From contig CAJXTB010000005.1 in assembly GCA_913061235.1 (NCBI GenBank), positions 124,001 to 188,000 on the forward strand: DNA of 64,000 nucleotides. Direction: 5' to 3'. Position 1 is the stretch's first letter. The number at the start of each line of letters is the position of its first letter. Position numbers and translations under genes: made by a program. Below the pieces are notes generated by a model. It was not told the origin of the DNA, did no database searches, and saw only the letters and a list, made by a program, of their open reading frames with translations. Source of the DNA: an uncultured Pseudomonadota bacterium. Lineage in GTDB: Bacteria; Myxococcota_A; UBA796; GCA-2862545. Below, one piece after another: positions 1 to 9,200 of this stretch.

Positions 1-342
1 GTGGACTACACTGCGGCAGACCTCGAAGACCCGATTGCCTCCATCGGCTACGGCGTGACCTACCTTGCGCGCCTCATGCAGCGCTTCGACAATGCCTACC
101 CGCTGGCCATCGCGAGCTACAACGGCGGACCTCACAATGTCTCCGCCTGGCTAAAGGGCACCAGTGCAGACATGCCCATGGACGCCTTCGTAGAGCACAT
201 CCCCTTCAAAGAGACACGCGGCTACGTCCAGTCCGTCTCCTCCCACTACGCCACCTACCTGAGTCTCTATGCACCTGAGGGAACCGAGCTTGCCATCCCG
301 CCACACCCCGGTGGAGACCACCCCGAGGTCGTCGATTTCTAG
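1..342 (+). CDS. Lytic transglycosylase, C-terminal fragment (gene begins before the window)
   Basis: The reading frame is already open at base 1 and ends at a TAG at 340-342, so only the last 113 or so residues are present. They match the end of a Slt70-type lysozyme-like domain: the ASYNGGPHNV motif, then VEHIPFKETRGYV, which in this family lies at the far side of the peptidoglycan-binding cleft. The enzyme would cleave the MurNAc-GlcNAc bond in the periplasm. The catalytic Glu lies upstream of the window and cannot be checked. A second Slt-type enzyme at 10256-12583 carries almost the same end motif (VERIPFKETREYV), so the two are paralogues. The 3' end may overlap the start of the cytochrome gene. 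Confidence 0.85.
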   Translation: MDYTAADLEDPIASIGYGVTYLARLMQRFDNAYPLAIASYNGGPHNVSAWLKGTSADMPMDAFVEHIPFKETRGYVQSVSSHYATYLSLYAPEGTELAIPPHPGGDHPEVVDF

Positions 343-1510
343 CTACTCTGCCCTGCTGCCCATCGCAGTACTCGGACTCGCCGTCCTTCTCGTTGTCCCA
401 GCGGAAGCCGGTCGCGGTCGTCGTGATCGGAACCCTGAACCCGAACCAGAGCCGGTCGTTGCGCCAGAGCCCGTGGTCATACCCACATTGGAACAGCTCT
501 TTCCACCTGTGCTGCCGCTCGACCCCGGGGGCGTTCCGGAAGGCATTGCCAACGGTACCTCTCAGGCCTGCGCTGCCTGCCACTACAGCGCAGCAGACCA
601 GTGGGCAGAGAGTGCCCACGCGGGACCACACACGGTCTTCTTCGACACCATCGATGACATGGGCATGCCAGCGTGTGGGTCGTGCCACCGTCCCATCTCA
701 CAGCAGTGGTCGGCCACTGTTCAGCACGTGCAACAAGACGCCTCACGACCCGTCCTGCGCGACAACGGCCTGCTAGACCTTACTCTGCAAGCCGAAGGGG
801 TCACCTGTGCGGCATGCCATGTTCGCGACGGCAGTGTCATCGCAGCAGCGCAGTCCGGAAATGCCCCCCACGCGGTCCTTGTCAGCCCAGAGCTGGGCAC
901 GTCAGGTGGGTGTGCAAGTTGCCATCAACTGACCCTTCCAGACGCCTTGGCTCCGCTGTACGACACCTACGGCGAATGGGAACGCTCGCCATGGGCAGAT
1001 GCCGGTATTGGCTGTGTGGATTGCCATGTCGCCAGCGCTGCTGATGGCGGGTTGAGCCACAGCATGCCTGCCCAAACGGGCAAGGGGTTGTCGCTGTCCG
1101 TTCAGACCGCCGCGCGGGAAATCGTTCGCGGCGGCGAGGCCATCAGCGTTGAGTTGATTCTTCAGAACGTAGGCGCAGGTCACGCGTTGCCGACAGGTAG
1201 TCCCTTCGTCAACTGGCAGCTTGTCACATGGCTTGAAGGTCCGCCGCGCGGCAATGCTTCAGAACCGTCGCGTGAATCCGAGATGACCATCATGCTCGCG
1301 CGCACACTGACCGACACCGCTCCCTTCGCTGTCCAAGACGACACCCGCCTTGCTCCCTTCGAGCAGCGCGAAATCACTTGGTCCGCGCAGCTCGACCTGG
1401 ACGCTGTTCAGGGTGATTGGAGTCTGGTCGTGGAGTTGTCCGAGAAGGTCGGTGATACTGCACGCACTCCAGCGCTTCGCAACTGGCGCTTCCCCATCGA
1501 CGTCCGCTGA
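269..1510 (+). CDS. Five-heme c-type cytochrome, secreted
   Basis: Five CXXCH heme-attachment motifs are visible: CAACH at 101, CGSCH at 136, CAACH at 180, CASCH at 215 and CVDCH at 249 (numbering from the ATG at 269). A hydrophobic stretch at residues 29-47 ending PAEAG looks like a signal peptide or anchor, followed by an Arg/Glu-Pro-rich linker, so the hemes would sit in the periplasm or at the surface. After the hemes comes a beta-type domain with NVGAGHALPTG, a motif common in cytochrome c554-like multiheme proteins, where its His can be a heme ligand. The start is uncertain: ATG 269 gives a long N-region and overlaps the previous gene by 74 bases; GTG 311 is equally possible. The electron donor and acceptor cannot be inferred. 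Confidence 0.85.
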   Translation: MHLREPSLPSRHTPVETTPRSSISSYSALLPIAVLGLAVLLVVPAEAGRGRRDRNPEPEPEPVVAPEPVVIPTLEQLFPPVLPLDPGGVPEGIANGTSQACAACHYSAADQWAESAHAGPHTVFFDTIDDMGMPACGSCHRPISQQWSATVQHVQQDASRPVLRDNGLLDLTLQAEGVTCAACHVRDGSVIAAAQSGNAPHAVLVSPELGTSGGCASCHQLTLPDALAPLYDTYGEWERSPWADAGIGCVDCHVASAADGGLSHSMPAQTGKGLSLSVQTAAREIVRGGEAISVELILQNVGAGHALPTGSPFVNWQLVTWLEGPPRGNASEPSRESEMTIMLARTLTDTAPFAVQDDTRLAPFEQREITWSAQLDLDAVQGDWSLVVELSEKVGDTARTPALRNWRFPIDVR

Positions 1511-1531
1511 CAAACAGCCCAAGAGGACCGC

Positions 1532-2728
1532 ATGCTCCGATTCCACGCCCGCACCGATGTGGGGCTCAAGCGAAAGCACAACGAAGACTCTCTACTGGCC
1601 AGCGAGGAGCACGGCGTCTTTGTCGTTGCCGACGGCGTCGGTGGACGACAAGCCGGTGAGCTCGCTAGCGCCATTACCGTCAACACATTTCAGTCGTACG
1701 CACCGAAGCTACGCGCCTCAGTGGAGACGTTTGCTGCGAATCCAAGCAAGACGACGCGAAACGCGGTTCTAAGTCTATTGGACGCCGTGTCCAACGCTGC
1801 CAGCAAGCGTGTGTACGAGGCAGCCGCCGCTACGGGTCGCCAGGGCATGACGACCACGCTGGTGGCGGGTGTCGTTGGTGGCGGAGGCGCATTCTTGGTT
1901 CATGTCGGCGATAGCCGCTGCTACTTGGTACGCAAAGGCGAGCTCCGACAGCTCACCGAGGACCACTCGATGGTCAATGAACTGATTCGTACCGGTTCGA
2001 TGACTCAGGAAGAAGCCGCCACAAGCCGCTATCGGAATGTCATCACCCGAGCGATTGGGCTGTACCCGACGGCCAAGACCGACACGCTCTTTGTTGAACT
2101 CCTGCCCCATGACCGCCTACTGCTGTGTTCAGACGGATTGACCGACATGGTCCGCCCGGAAGGCATCCTCGAGCGCATGGAAGAAACCGGCGTCAGCTCA
2201 GCGGTCGATCGGCTCATCCAAGCGGCCCTCGATGGCGGCGGGAAGGACAACGTGACAGTCATTGCCATTGAGCCGGAGGCGTCCCTTGAGCCCGATGCTG
2301 TTGCCGCTCGTGCAAGTGTCATGGAGACGCTGTTCCTGTTCGCAGACCTACCGTTCCACGCCCGCCTTCGTGTGGGTCGAATCGTTGGCGAACGGCATGT
2401 TGCAGCGGGTGATGTCATCGTCACTGCGGGTTCTGCAGGTGACGAGATGTATGTCGTGGTCCAGGGGGGCGTCTCCGTCCGATTGGACGGCACCGAGGTC
2501 GCTCGGTTGGGTGTAGGCGAACACTTCGGTGAGCTTGCCTTGGTCGACCAAGAACCACGCTCAGCAGACATTGTGGCTATTGGCCCCGGCTTCCTGCTGA
2601 CCATCGACCGTGCCGCATTCCGCGAGTTCTGTACCCAAGAGCCAACTCTGGGTAACCAGATGATGTGGAAGCTCGCACACACTCTCGGTCAGCGTCTACG
2701 TGGCGCCAATGCCCTCCTGAAGGGCTAG
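1532..2728 (+). CDS. PP2C-family Ser/Thr phosphatase fused to a cyclic-nucleotide-binding domain
   Basis: Residues 1-245 form a PPM/PP2C phosphatase of the PrpC/Stp type. The metal-binding motifs are present: KRKHNEDS near residue 11, VVADGVGG near 30, HVGDSR near 127, LCSDGLTDMV near 193 and GGKDNVTV near 238. Residues from about 265 to 385 form a cNMP-binding (CAP_ED) beta-roll with the phosphate-binding-cassette pattern FGELALVDQEPRSA, so a nucleotide or related ligand may control the phosphatase. No signal peptide or membrane segment is seen. The ATG at 1532 is preceded by AAGAGGA at a good distance. It follows the cytochrome gene by 21 bases but there is no obvious functional link. The expected substrates would be proteins phosphorylated by Ser/Thr kinases, none of which is in the window. 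Confidence 0.92.
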   Translation: MLRFHARTDVGLKRKHNEDSLLASEEHGVFVVADGVGGRQAGELASAITVNTFQSYAPKLRASVETFAANPSKTTRNAVLSLLDAVSNAASKRVYEAAAATGRQGMTTTLVAGVVGGGGAFLVHVGDSRCYLVRKGELRQLTEDHSMVNELIRTGSMTQEEAATSRYRNVITRAIGLYPTAKTDTLFVELLPHDRLLLCSDGLTDMVRPEGILERMEETGVSSAVDRLIQAALDGGGKDNVTVIAIEPEASLEPDAVAARASVMETLFLFADLPFHARLRVGRIVGERHVAAGDVIVTAGSAGDEMYVVVQGGVSVRLDGTEVARLGVGEHFGELALVDQEPRSADIVAIGPGFLLTIDRAAFREFCTQEPTLGNQMMWKLAHTLGQRLRGANALLKG

Positions 2729-2811
2729 CGCTCACACCGTTGGGCAGACCTAGAGGACGACCCTCGGCACGCAACACGTGTGTCGAGACAGAAGTCGTAC
2801 CCACAACGTAA

Positions 2812-2842
2812 GAAGCCCCCCTGAACCGAAGTTCAGAGGGAC
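2812..2842 (-). terminator. Rho-independent terminator behind tRNA-Pro
   Basis: On the minus strand a stem CTGAAC/GTTCAG with a TTCG tetraloop is extended by a C-run/G-run pairing with one bulge and is followed by CTTCTT. It lies just past the 3' end of tRNA-Pro, so it probably ends that transcript. Confidence 0.7.
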
Positions 2843-2850
2843 TTGCTTAG

Positions 2851-2927
2851 TGGTCGGGGCGACTGGATTCGAACCAGCGACCACCAGTCCCCCAGACTGG
2901 TGCGCTACCAGGCTGCGCTACGCCCCG
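2851..2927 (-). tRNA. tRNA-Pro (anticodon GGG)
   Basis: The reverse complement folds as a full cloverleaf of 77 nt. The acceptor pairs CGGGGCG with CGCCCCG, the discriminator is A and the 3' CCA is encoded (TGG at 2851-2853). The anticodon arm is CCAGT-CTGGGGG-ACTGG, giving anticodon GGG (Pro), and the T loop is GGTTCGAATCC. It lies downstream of the merR-like gene on the same strand. Confidence 0.95.
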
Positions 2928-2963
2928 ATTGTGGCGCGCAACTAACGCTACCTACAGGCAGCG

Positions 2964-3365
2964 TCAATCAGCATCGTCCTGGTTTGGCAACGGAAAAGGC
3001 AGAACCTTTTGGAATCGCGAGCGTGCCGCCCGAATTCGATGGGCCAACGCCTCGACTCGATGCGTCGCCGCGCGGATCTGGTTGGTATCACCATCAGAGA
3101 CAGTTCCCCCGCCAGCCAACGCCTTACGAGCTCCAGCTATCGTGAAGCCTTCTTCGTGCAGTAGACGTCGAATCTTCAGGAAACGCGCAATGTCCTTGCG
3201 CTGGTACATCCGCTGACCCGACTGGGAGCGACGAGGCCGCATACGGAACTCTGCTTCCCAGTACCGCAGGACGTGAGACTCAACGCCCACAAGCTCGCCC
3301 ACTTCGCCAATACGAAAGAACAGCTTACGCGGAATCTCAATGCCGAGGTCGTCGTCACTACTCAT
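2964..3365 (-). CDS. MerR-family transcriptional regulator
   Basis: A 133-residue protein with an N-terminal MerR-type winged helix at about residues 14-84: [19 protein letters not shown], then RYWEAEF, and [24 protein letters not shown], all typical of the family. The C-terminal part (85-133) is short and Arg-rich and has no Cys metal-binding loop, so no effector is suggested. This type of small MerR protein is commonly encoded beside the rpmI-rplT-pheST-ihfA block in delta-proteobacteria; here rplT and rpmI are upstream on the same strand and tRNA-Pro is downstream. The ATG at 3363-3365 follows GCAAGGAGTTCACCGC, a clear ribosome-binding site. Its targets are unknown. Confidence 0.88.
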   Translation of the reverse strand: MSSDDDLGIEIPRKLFFRIGEVGELVGVESHVLRYWEAEFRMRPRRSQSGQRMYQRKDIARFLKIRRLLHEEGFTIAGARKALAGGGTVSDGDTNQIRAATHRVEALAHRIRAARSRFQKVLPFPLPNQDDAD

Positions 3366-3474
3366 GCGGTGAACTCCTTGCGCGGACCATACCGCGTTCG
3401 GCCTTGCCGCGTTTCGCTATCGGCCACGTCTTGAGGCCCAACAGGAGCGGGTCATGAAACCCAACATGGACCAC

Positions 3475-3945
3475 TCAGCTATCGCTGTCTGTGTCCACAT
3501 TGATGCCGTCGTCCACTTCGAACAACTCAACGGAAAACACGTCCGTGCGTGCCTCACCGTCTACACCTGAACTCTCAAGCTCCAGTCGCCAGAGGCCACT
3601 GTCTGCGGAGTCACGGGTAAGAATGAAGTCGTCAAGTCCGCGTACGCCAGCGTCAATAGACAGCGAAGCGCGGACGACAATCTCTTCATATTCGTCATCA
3701 ATATCAATGGTGACGACGTGGAGAGTTCCGACAGGGCCGGAACCTGGATCCACAGTCACTTCACCAACCACCACCGCACCAGTGGTGCTTAGGAGGTCGG
3801 CTGTGACAGGGTCCCCAACATCCGAAGATGTGGTGACCTCAACTCGAACTTCGTCACCCTCATTGTTGAAGCGGAGCAAGTCCACTCCATTCTCAGCGCA
3901 ATCAAACACGCCGAGCGACAATAGTGGGACGACGAATCGAATCAC
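3475..3945 (-). CDS. Small secreted acidic protein of unknown function, coupled to rplT
   Basis: A 156-residue protein that starts in an ATGA overlap with the rplT stop, so it is probably translated with L20. The N-terminus is hydrophobic (MIRFVVPLLSLGVFDC) and looks like a short signal peptide; Cys16 is not in a canonical lipobox because the preceding residues are V-F-D. The remainder is strongly acidic and beta-rich with a DTDSDS tail, as in exported Asp-rich proteins elsewhere in the window. I recognise no family. A secreted protein sitting in a ribosomal protein operon is unexpected. Confidence 0.7.
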   Translation of the reverse strand: MIRFVVPLLSLGVFDCAENGVDLLRFNNEGDEVRVEVTTSSDVGDPVTADLLSTTGAVVVGEVTVDPGSGPVGTLHVVTIDIDDEYEEIVVRASLSIDAGVRGLDDFILTRDSADSGLWRLELESSGVDGEARTDVFSVELFEVDDGINVDTDSDS

Positions 3946-4298
3946 GACTGGCGCGCTGCCTTGGCTTGCTCAACGAGCGAAGCGAAGGTTGCAGCATCAC
4001 GGACGGCGAGGTCAGCGAGCATCTTGCGGTTCAGCTCAATGTTGGCCAACTTGAGACCATGAATGAACGTGCTGTACTTCATGCCATTGAGGCGAGCAGC
4101 AGCGTTGATGCGCTGGTTCCAGAGACGACGGAAGTCGCGCTTACGCAGCTTACGGCCGATGTACTGGTTGCGCATTGCGCGCATGACATGCTCAATGGCC
4201 TGCCGGTGGTTGCTTCGTCCGAGGAAAAAGCCTTTTGCCCGGCGGAAGAGCTTCTTCTTGCCAGTCTTGCGGATCTGTGCGCGTTTCACACGTGCCAT
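3942..4298 (-). CDS. rplT: 50S ribosomal protein L20
   Basis: The 118 residues match L20 over the full length: MARVKRAQIRKTGKKK, then the basic helix with RRAKGFFLGRSN, YIGRKLRKRDFRRLW and INAAARLNGMKYSTFIHGL. L20 binds 23S rRNA early in large-subunit assembly and in many bacteria represses its own operon. The ATG is preceded by AAGGAGATCCCC, a strong ribosome-binding site. It lies 84 bases after rpmI. The usual partners infC upstream and pheST downstream are not here; instead a secreted protein overlaps its stop. Confidence 0.97.
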   Translation of the reverse strand: MARVKRAQIRKTGKKKLFRRAKGFFLGRSNHRQAIEHVMRAMRNQYIGRKLRKRDFRRLWNQRINAAARLNGMKYSTFIHGLKLANIELNRKMLADLAVRDAATFASLVEQAKAARQS

Positions 4299-4382
4299 GG
4301 GGATCTCCTTAAAGGATACCGGGTCCCGACCTTTTCAGGTGGTAGCGGTGGAGTGATGACGCCGAAGCGTCGGAAATTGGGT

Positions 4383-4580
4383 CTAGCCGTACGGAAGTAG
4401 CTTGCGAATGTGCTTTGCGTCACATTCCTTCATGATGCCGGTCTTCATGAGCTTCTTCTTGGTCGTCTTCTTCTGGTGTTCCAGACAATGACGTAGGAAG
4501 GCGTGCTTGAACTTGACTTTACCGGTTCCGGTAAAGCTGAAGCGCTTGGCTGCGCCACGGTGTGACTTCATCTTGGGCAT
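4383..4580 (-). CDS. rpmI: 50S ribosomal protein L35
   Basis: The 65-residue product starting MPKMKSHRGAAKRF and containing KFKHAFLRHCLEHQKK and KHIRKLLPYG is L35. I chose the ATG at 4580 because the family always begins MPKMK and because GGAG lies 7-10 bases upstream; the longer open frame up to 4664 has no similarity to L35. The gene starts about 90 bases past the terminator of tRNA-Val, so it has its own promoter. infC, usually directly upstream, is absent from this position. Confidence 0.96.
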   Translation of the reverse strand: MPKMKSHRGAAKRFSFTGTGKVKFKHAFLRHCLEHQKKTTKKKLMKTGIMKECDAKHIRKLLPYG

Positions 4581-4671
4581 CTTGGTCTCCAAATGAGGGT
4601 CGGCCCTTATGAAAGGGTCGAAGCCGGGCGGCCATAACGAGGCGCTCGCACTTGGGCTAGCCAAGCAACCC

Positions 4672-4714
4672 GAAAAGAAAGAAGGCGGGCAAGCCGTGAA
4701 GCTTACCCGCCTTC
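4672..4714 (-). terminator. Rho-independent terminator behind tRNA-Val
   Basis: On the minus strand a 14-bp stem (GAAGGCGGGTAAGC with GCTTGCCCGCCTTC, one wobble pair, 6-nt loop) is followed by TTTCTTTTC. It lies immediately after tRNA-Val and separates it from the rpmI-rplT operon. Confidence 0.9.
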
Positions 4715-4718
4715 AAGA

Positions 4719-4793
4719 TGGTAGGAGTGCGCGGATTTGAACCGCGGACCCTCGCCGTGTCAGGGCGATGCTCTCCCACTGAGCTACACTCCT
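4719..4793 (-). tRNA. tRNA-Val (anticodon GAC)
   Basis: The reverse complement folds as a 75-nt cloverleaf with acceptor AGGAGTG/CACTCCT, discriminator A and encoded CCA (TGG at 4719-4721). The anticodon arm TCGCC-CTGACAC-GGCGA gives anticodon GAC (Val). The T arm is CGCGG-TTCAAAT-CCGCG. Confidence 0.95.
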
Positions 4794-4833
4794 TCGTGCG
4801 ACACTGTCGCAACGCCGGCCTCTTAGCACGGCG

Positions 4834-5481
4834 TTAGCGACTGTCAACGTTAGCCAACCGAATCGCTGAAAGAACGTGCTGGCCTACGTCGTAGGCAACG
4901 CAGGACACATCGGTTGAACGTCCGGTTTCTCGAAATACGGAAGTTGTCCGGGCGCCGGAGATTCCGCACGGCACGAAGCCTTCGAACGCGGTCAGGTCCG
5001 GATGCACGTTCAACGCGAAGCCGTGAAGGGTCACGCCTCGGCTCACATGAAGACCAATCGCGGCAATCTTGCGGTCTTCGACCCACACGCCGTGAAGACC
5101 ATCTCGACGCGAAGCGACAATGGCTTGGGTGGCAAGCCAGTCAATGAGCCCCTGCTCCACTGCATACACGAACCGACGTGTTCCAATGCCTCGACGACCA
5201 ATGTCCAGCAGCGTGTACCCAACAAGCTGCCCTGGCCCATGCCACGTCGCCAGGCCCCCTCGCTCTGTGACAACCAAGTCCGCACCACGGGAACGAAGCC
5301 ACTGTGGACTGGGAACGTCAGACACCCTCCGACGGCCCAGGGTTACCACTTCAGGGTGGGTCAACAGCCAGAACGCCTCCGAACCGCCAGCGACAATGCG
5401 CGCGCGACGTACTCGCTGTTCCTGAAGCGAGCGCCGGTAGTCTACGCAACCGCGCCAAGCAGGCGTCGGCAGCGGGCTCAT
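4834..5481 (-). CDS. lipB: Octanoyl-[acyl-carrier-protein] transferase (lipoate biosynthesis)
   Basis: A 215-residue LipB. It transfers octanoate from ACP to the lipoyl domains of 2-oxoacid dehydrogenases and the glycine cleavage H protein in the cytoplasm. The family signature RGGLATWHGPGQLVGY is at 74-89, followed by GVWVEDRKIAAIGLHV with the catalytic Lys138, and FVPCGISG with the catalytic Cys172. The start lies in an overlap with the stop of the preceding gene at 5478-5481, the last link of the dnaE transcript. LipA is not in the window; a 2-oxoacid dehydrogenase E1 gene begins at 63396. All key residues are present. Confidence 0.95.
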   Translation of the reverse strand: MSPLPTPAWRGCVDYRRSLQEQRVRRARIVAGGSEAFWLLTHPEVVTLGRRRVSDVPSPQWLRSRGADLVVTERGGLATWHGPGQLVGYTLLDIGRRGIGTRRFVYAVEQGLIDWLATQAIVASRRDGLHGVWVEDRKIAAIGLHVSRGVTLHGFALNVHPDLTAFEGFVPCGISGARTTSVFRETGRSTDVSCVAYDVGQHVLSAIRLANVDSR

Positions 5482-6230
5482 GGCCCTACAATGATAGCAA
5501 TCGCCCCACTGCGCAGGATGTCCGAGCCCTCCAAGGCGGTACGAAACCGAACGGCATCCATATACTCAAGCACCAATGTGCCGTCGCCGCTCTCCTCGGC
5601 TCGTACGATGAGCGGATCCTGTCCCACACGAACAATGGCGGGATGAGCCGGGTCTGACAGCCAAAACACAGGTGCGGTGCTCACGGCCACGTCGTGCCAC
5701 AGGCCGCCGTCCCACAACACGCGCTCGTTTGGCGCCAGGATCACTGGAGCCCATACGGGAGCGGCTCCAATGCCCCGCGCGTCAATGACCACGCCGGTGA
5801 GTTCAGGCTCTCGGACGACTTGTGGCCGGGTATGCTGGACGTGCTCATTGTACGGCTTGAGCACATCGAGTAGGTCGAGCTCCGCAATCACCTCAATGCG
5901 CCCAGACGCATAGTAGTGAGTTGCCCCAACGGCCCAGCGGGCGGACCGACTCTCCACTCGTTCCGACAGTGCGGGGTCACGCAACAGCTCGTTGACGTCG
6001 AGTTCGCTAGCCACACGGACACCTGCGACAGCACTCTGTACCTGGTCACCGAGGCCATTTCGCGCAGAAGCTTCTACGACTTTCCGAGTGGCTCCCACTC
6101 CCCGTCCCTGGGCCGAATTGGACACCTCTAGGGTCAAGGTGGTCCAGTTGACGACGGCGCCACCACCGATGTCTTCGCGGAAGTCTTCCGGGTCTTGGGC
6201 CAACGCCAATGCGAGCCAAATCACGATCAT
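5478..6230 (-). CDS. Secreted LPP20-like protein of unknown function
   Basis: A 250-residue protein with a very short signal peptide (MIVIWLALALAQ) and an ATGA overlap with the dnaE stop. After it comes a mixed alpha/beta region (NWTTLTLEVSN, then a helix with ARNGLGDQVQSAVAGVRV) that resembles LPP20/FlgP-type periplasmic domains, and a beta-rich half with TGVVIDARGIGA, a phrase also seen in flagellum-associated or secreted proteins of that type. There is no Cys for a lipid anchor. Family assignment is tentative. The gene lies between dnaE and lipB, which says little about its role. Confidence 0.7.
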   Translation of the reverse strand: MIVIWLALALAQDPEDFREDIGGGAVVNWTTLTLEVSNSAQGRGVGATRKVVEASARNGLGDQVQSAVAGVRVASELDVNELLRDPALSERVESRSARWAVGATHYYASGRIEVIAELDLLDVLKPYNEHVQHTRPQVVREPELTGVVIDARGIGAAPVWAPVILAPNERVLWDGGLWHDVAVSTAPVFWLSDPAHPAIVRVGQDPLIVRAEESGDGTLVLEYMDAVRFRTALEGSDILRSGAIAIIVGP

Positions 6231-9200
6231 GACAGCGTCACCACACGTCGCCCATACAATCCCTCTGCGCCCTCTTCTAGCCCAAGTCCTGGCTCAACGC
6301 GGTGATTCGGAAGCTCAAGGTCTGCCACCCACTCCGGCCCAGTGATGCTCAGACGCGTCTCGCACTCCCCAGACTGTTCGGTGAGCAGCGCATTGAGGGC
6401 ATCAAGCGCGCCGCGTTTCGTCAGCTCTTCCAAGGTCAGCTCAATGATCACGCGCTTGGTCGCTCGAGAGCGAACATCCACAAGCCGCTGCGCCGACTCT
6501 GCGCGAATCTTGACCTCGCCATCTCGCCACTGAGCTCGACCGGTCACCACAACCGCTTCGCCGCTCTGAATCGCCTTTGCCGAGCTTGTCCAGGCATCCG
6601 CAAAGAACACCGCTTCGACAGCACCATCTACGTCTGTGAGCTGCACGAAGGCCATCTTGTCACCGCGACGTGTTCGCACCACACGAGTGTCGCCCGGTAG
6701 ACCGACGACACGCAGCTCAGCACGGTCTTCAAGGTCTCCCAGCCGGGCGATTGGGTGTGTGCCGTACCGTTCAACGTCCGTCCGGTATGACTCCATGGGG
6801 TGACCGCTCTGGTACATCCCCAAGACGTCTCGCTCGAAGCCGAGTCGCTTAGAGAGTGGCCACTCCGGATGCTCGTGGAAGTGGTGTTGCGGCGTGGCTT
6901 GTGCCGCTGGCATCATAGAGAACAGTGACGCCTGGCCCGCCTCTGCGTCGGCCTGAATGCGCTGGCCCGCTGAGATAGCGTCTGGCAGCCCCTCGAACAG
7001 GGTGCGACGCGTCATTCCGGTCCAGTCGAGCGCACCCGCCTTGATCAAGTTCTCTACAACGCGCTTGTTGACGCGCTTGTAGTCCAGCGTGCGGAAAAAG
7101 TGGAAGGCGTCGTCCCATGCCCCACCTTGCGCAGCACGGGTCTCTAGCAGGTTGTCGACAGCCCCCGAGCCAACATTCTTGACGGCTGCCAGCCCAAAGC
7201 GAATCGAGTCCTCGTTGTCCACGCGGTCGGCGGGTGCAGGAACATCGAACCGCTTTTCGCTGTTGTTGACGCACACGGGGTCAATGCGGATTCCGGCGGC
7301 CTTGCAGTCGTCGATGTACATCAAGACTTTTTCGGTATTGCCTGCTTCAATCGTCATCAGCGCGGCCATGTACTCGGGCCGGTAGTGCGCCTTCAGCCAA
7401 GCGGTCTGGTAGCTGATGTAGCCGTAGGCGGCCGAGTGCGACTTGTTGAATCCGTAGGCGGCAAACTGGGCCAACAAGTCGAAGATCTCGCCAGCACGCT
7501 CCTCGTCAATGTCGTTGGCGATGGAGCCTTCAAGGAAGCGGACGCGCTGCTTCTCCATCTCGGAAGCCTTCTTCTTGCCCATGGCCCGGCGCAAGAGGTC
7601 GGCTTCCCCCAAGCTGTACCCAGCCATGACCTGGGCGACCTGCATGACCTGCTCTTGGTAGACAATCGTGCCGTAGGTCGGCTTGAGGATTGGAATGAGG
7701 ATGTCTAGCGGATACTCAATCTTGTCCGCATCATGCTTTCGCAGCACGAAGTCATCGGTCATGCCGCTCTTGAGTGGACCTGGCCGATACAGGGCTACCA
7801 ACGCGACCATGTCGTCGATGTTGGACGGACGCAACCGCGCCAGCAACTCCCGCATGCCGCTCGACTCAAGCTGGAAAATGCCGAGTGCATCTCCAATCTC
7901 GAGCAACTTGTAGGTCGCCTCGTCATCTACTGGAATGGCGGACATGTCGATGTCGATGCCGTAGTTGCGCTTGATGTTGACCACGGCATCGCGAATCTGG
8001 TCGAGGGTCTTCAAACCGAGAAAGTCGAACTTGATGAGCCCGATGCTCTCCGCAGACTTCATGTCGTACTGGACGACTGGACCACCACCGGGTTCATCCC
8101 GGTACAACGGTGCGTATTCGACGAGAGGTCGGTCGCCGATGACCACACCTGCCGCGTGAACACCCGTCTGACGTACTGCCCCTTCGACCGCCAGTGCCGT
8201 GTCGATGACCCGCCGCACCTTGGGGTCCATCTCGCGCATGGTCCGCAGCTGCTCGACCTCGTCCAGCGCTTCTTGTAGCGAGATGCCCAATGTGTCGGGA
8301 ATCAGCTTGCTGATGCGGTCGGCGTCTCCGTAGAACAACGCCATGGAGCGAGCAATGTCGCGAATGGCAGCTTTGGCTTTCAAGCGTCCATACGTGATGA
8401 TCTGACTCACCAGCGGCGAGCCGTATTTCTGACGAACGTGCTCAATCACCTCTTCGCGGCGGTCCTGACAGAAGTCGACGTCAATGTCCGGCATGGACAC
8501 ACGCTCGGGGTTCAAGAACCGCTCGAACAGCAAAGTAAACTTGATGGGGTCGATATCGGTGATGCGCTGGGCCCAACAGACCAACGAACCGGCAGCGGAA
8601 CCACGCCCAGGTCCGACCGGGATGTTGTTGTCCTTAGACCAGTTGATGAACTCAGCCACAATCAACAAATACGCTGGAAAACCCATGCCTTTGATGATGC
8701 CCAGCTCGACATTCAATCGGTCCCAGTACGACTCATGGAGTGCGGGGTCAATGCGCTCCAAGCGTAGATGAAGCCCCTTGCCAGAGTACCAATCGAAGTA
8801 CCCATCCAGGTTGCCAGCGCCTTCGGGACGTTCGGGAATTGCCTCTTCCGGGGCGGGCAGTCCGTAGTCAATGGGTGGCGGGTAGGCGCGGTAGAAGTAG
8901 GCCCAGTTCGCGTCCGTATCCGGCTGTGGCTGTGCCTTTCCGTCTACCGGTGGAACGTAGTCAGGAGGTGTCGCGGCAGGCAGGTGGTACGTACCGAAGT
9001 CAAAGTGAAAATCACAGCGCTCGGCCAGCTCCACTGTTCGGTCAATGGCAGCAGCATCGTCTGGGAAGAGGGCCCGCATCTCCTCTTCCGTCTTCACATA
9101 CGCCTGGTCCGTCATGGACATCACACGAGACACATCATCCACCGACTGGCCGGTGCTGATCGCGTTGAGGACCTCGTGAATAGGCGCGTCTTCAGCGTTC

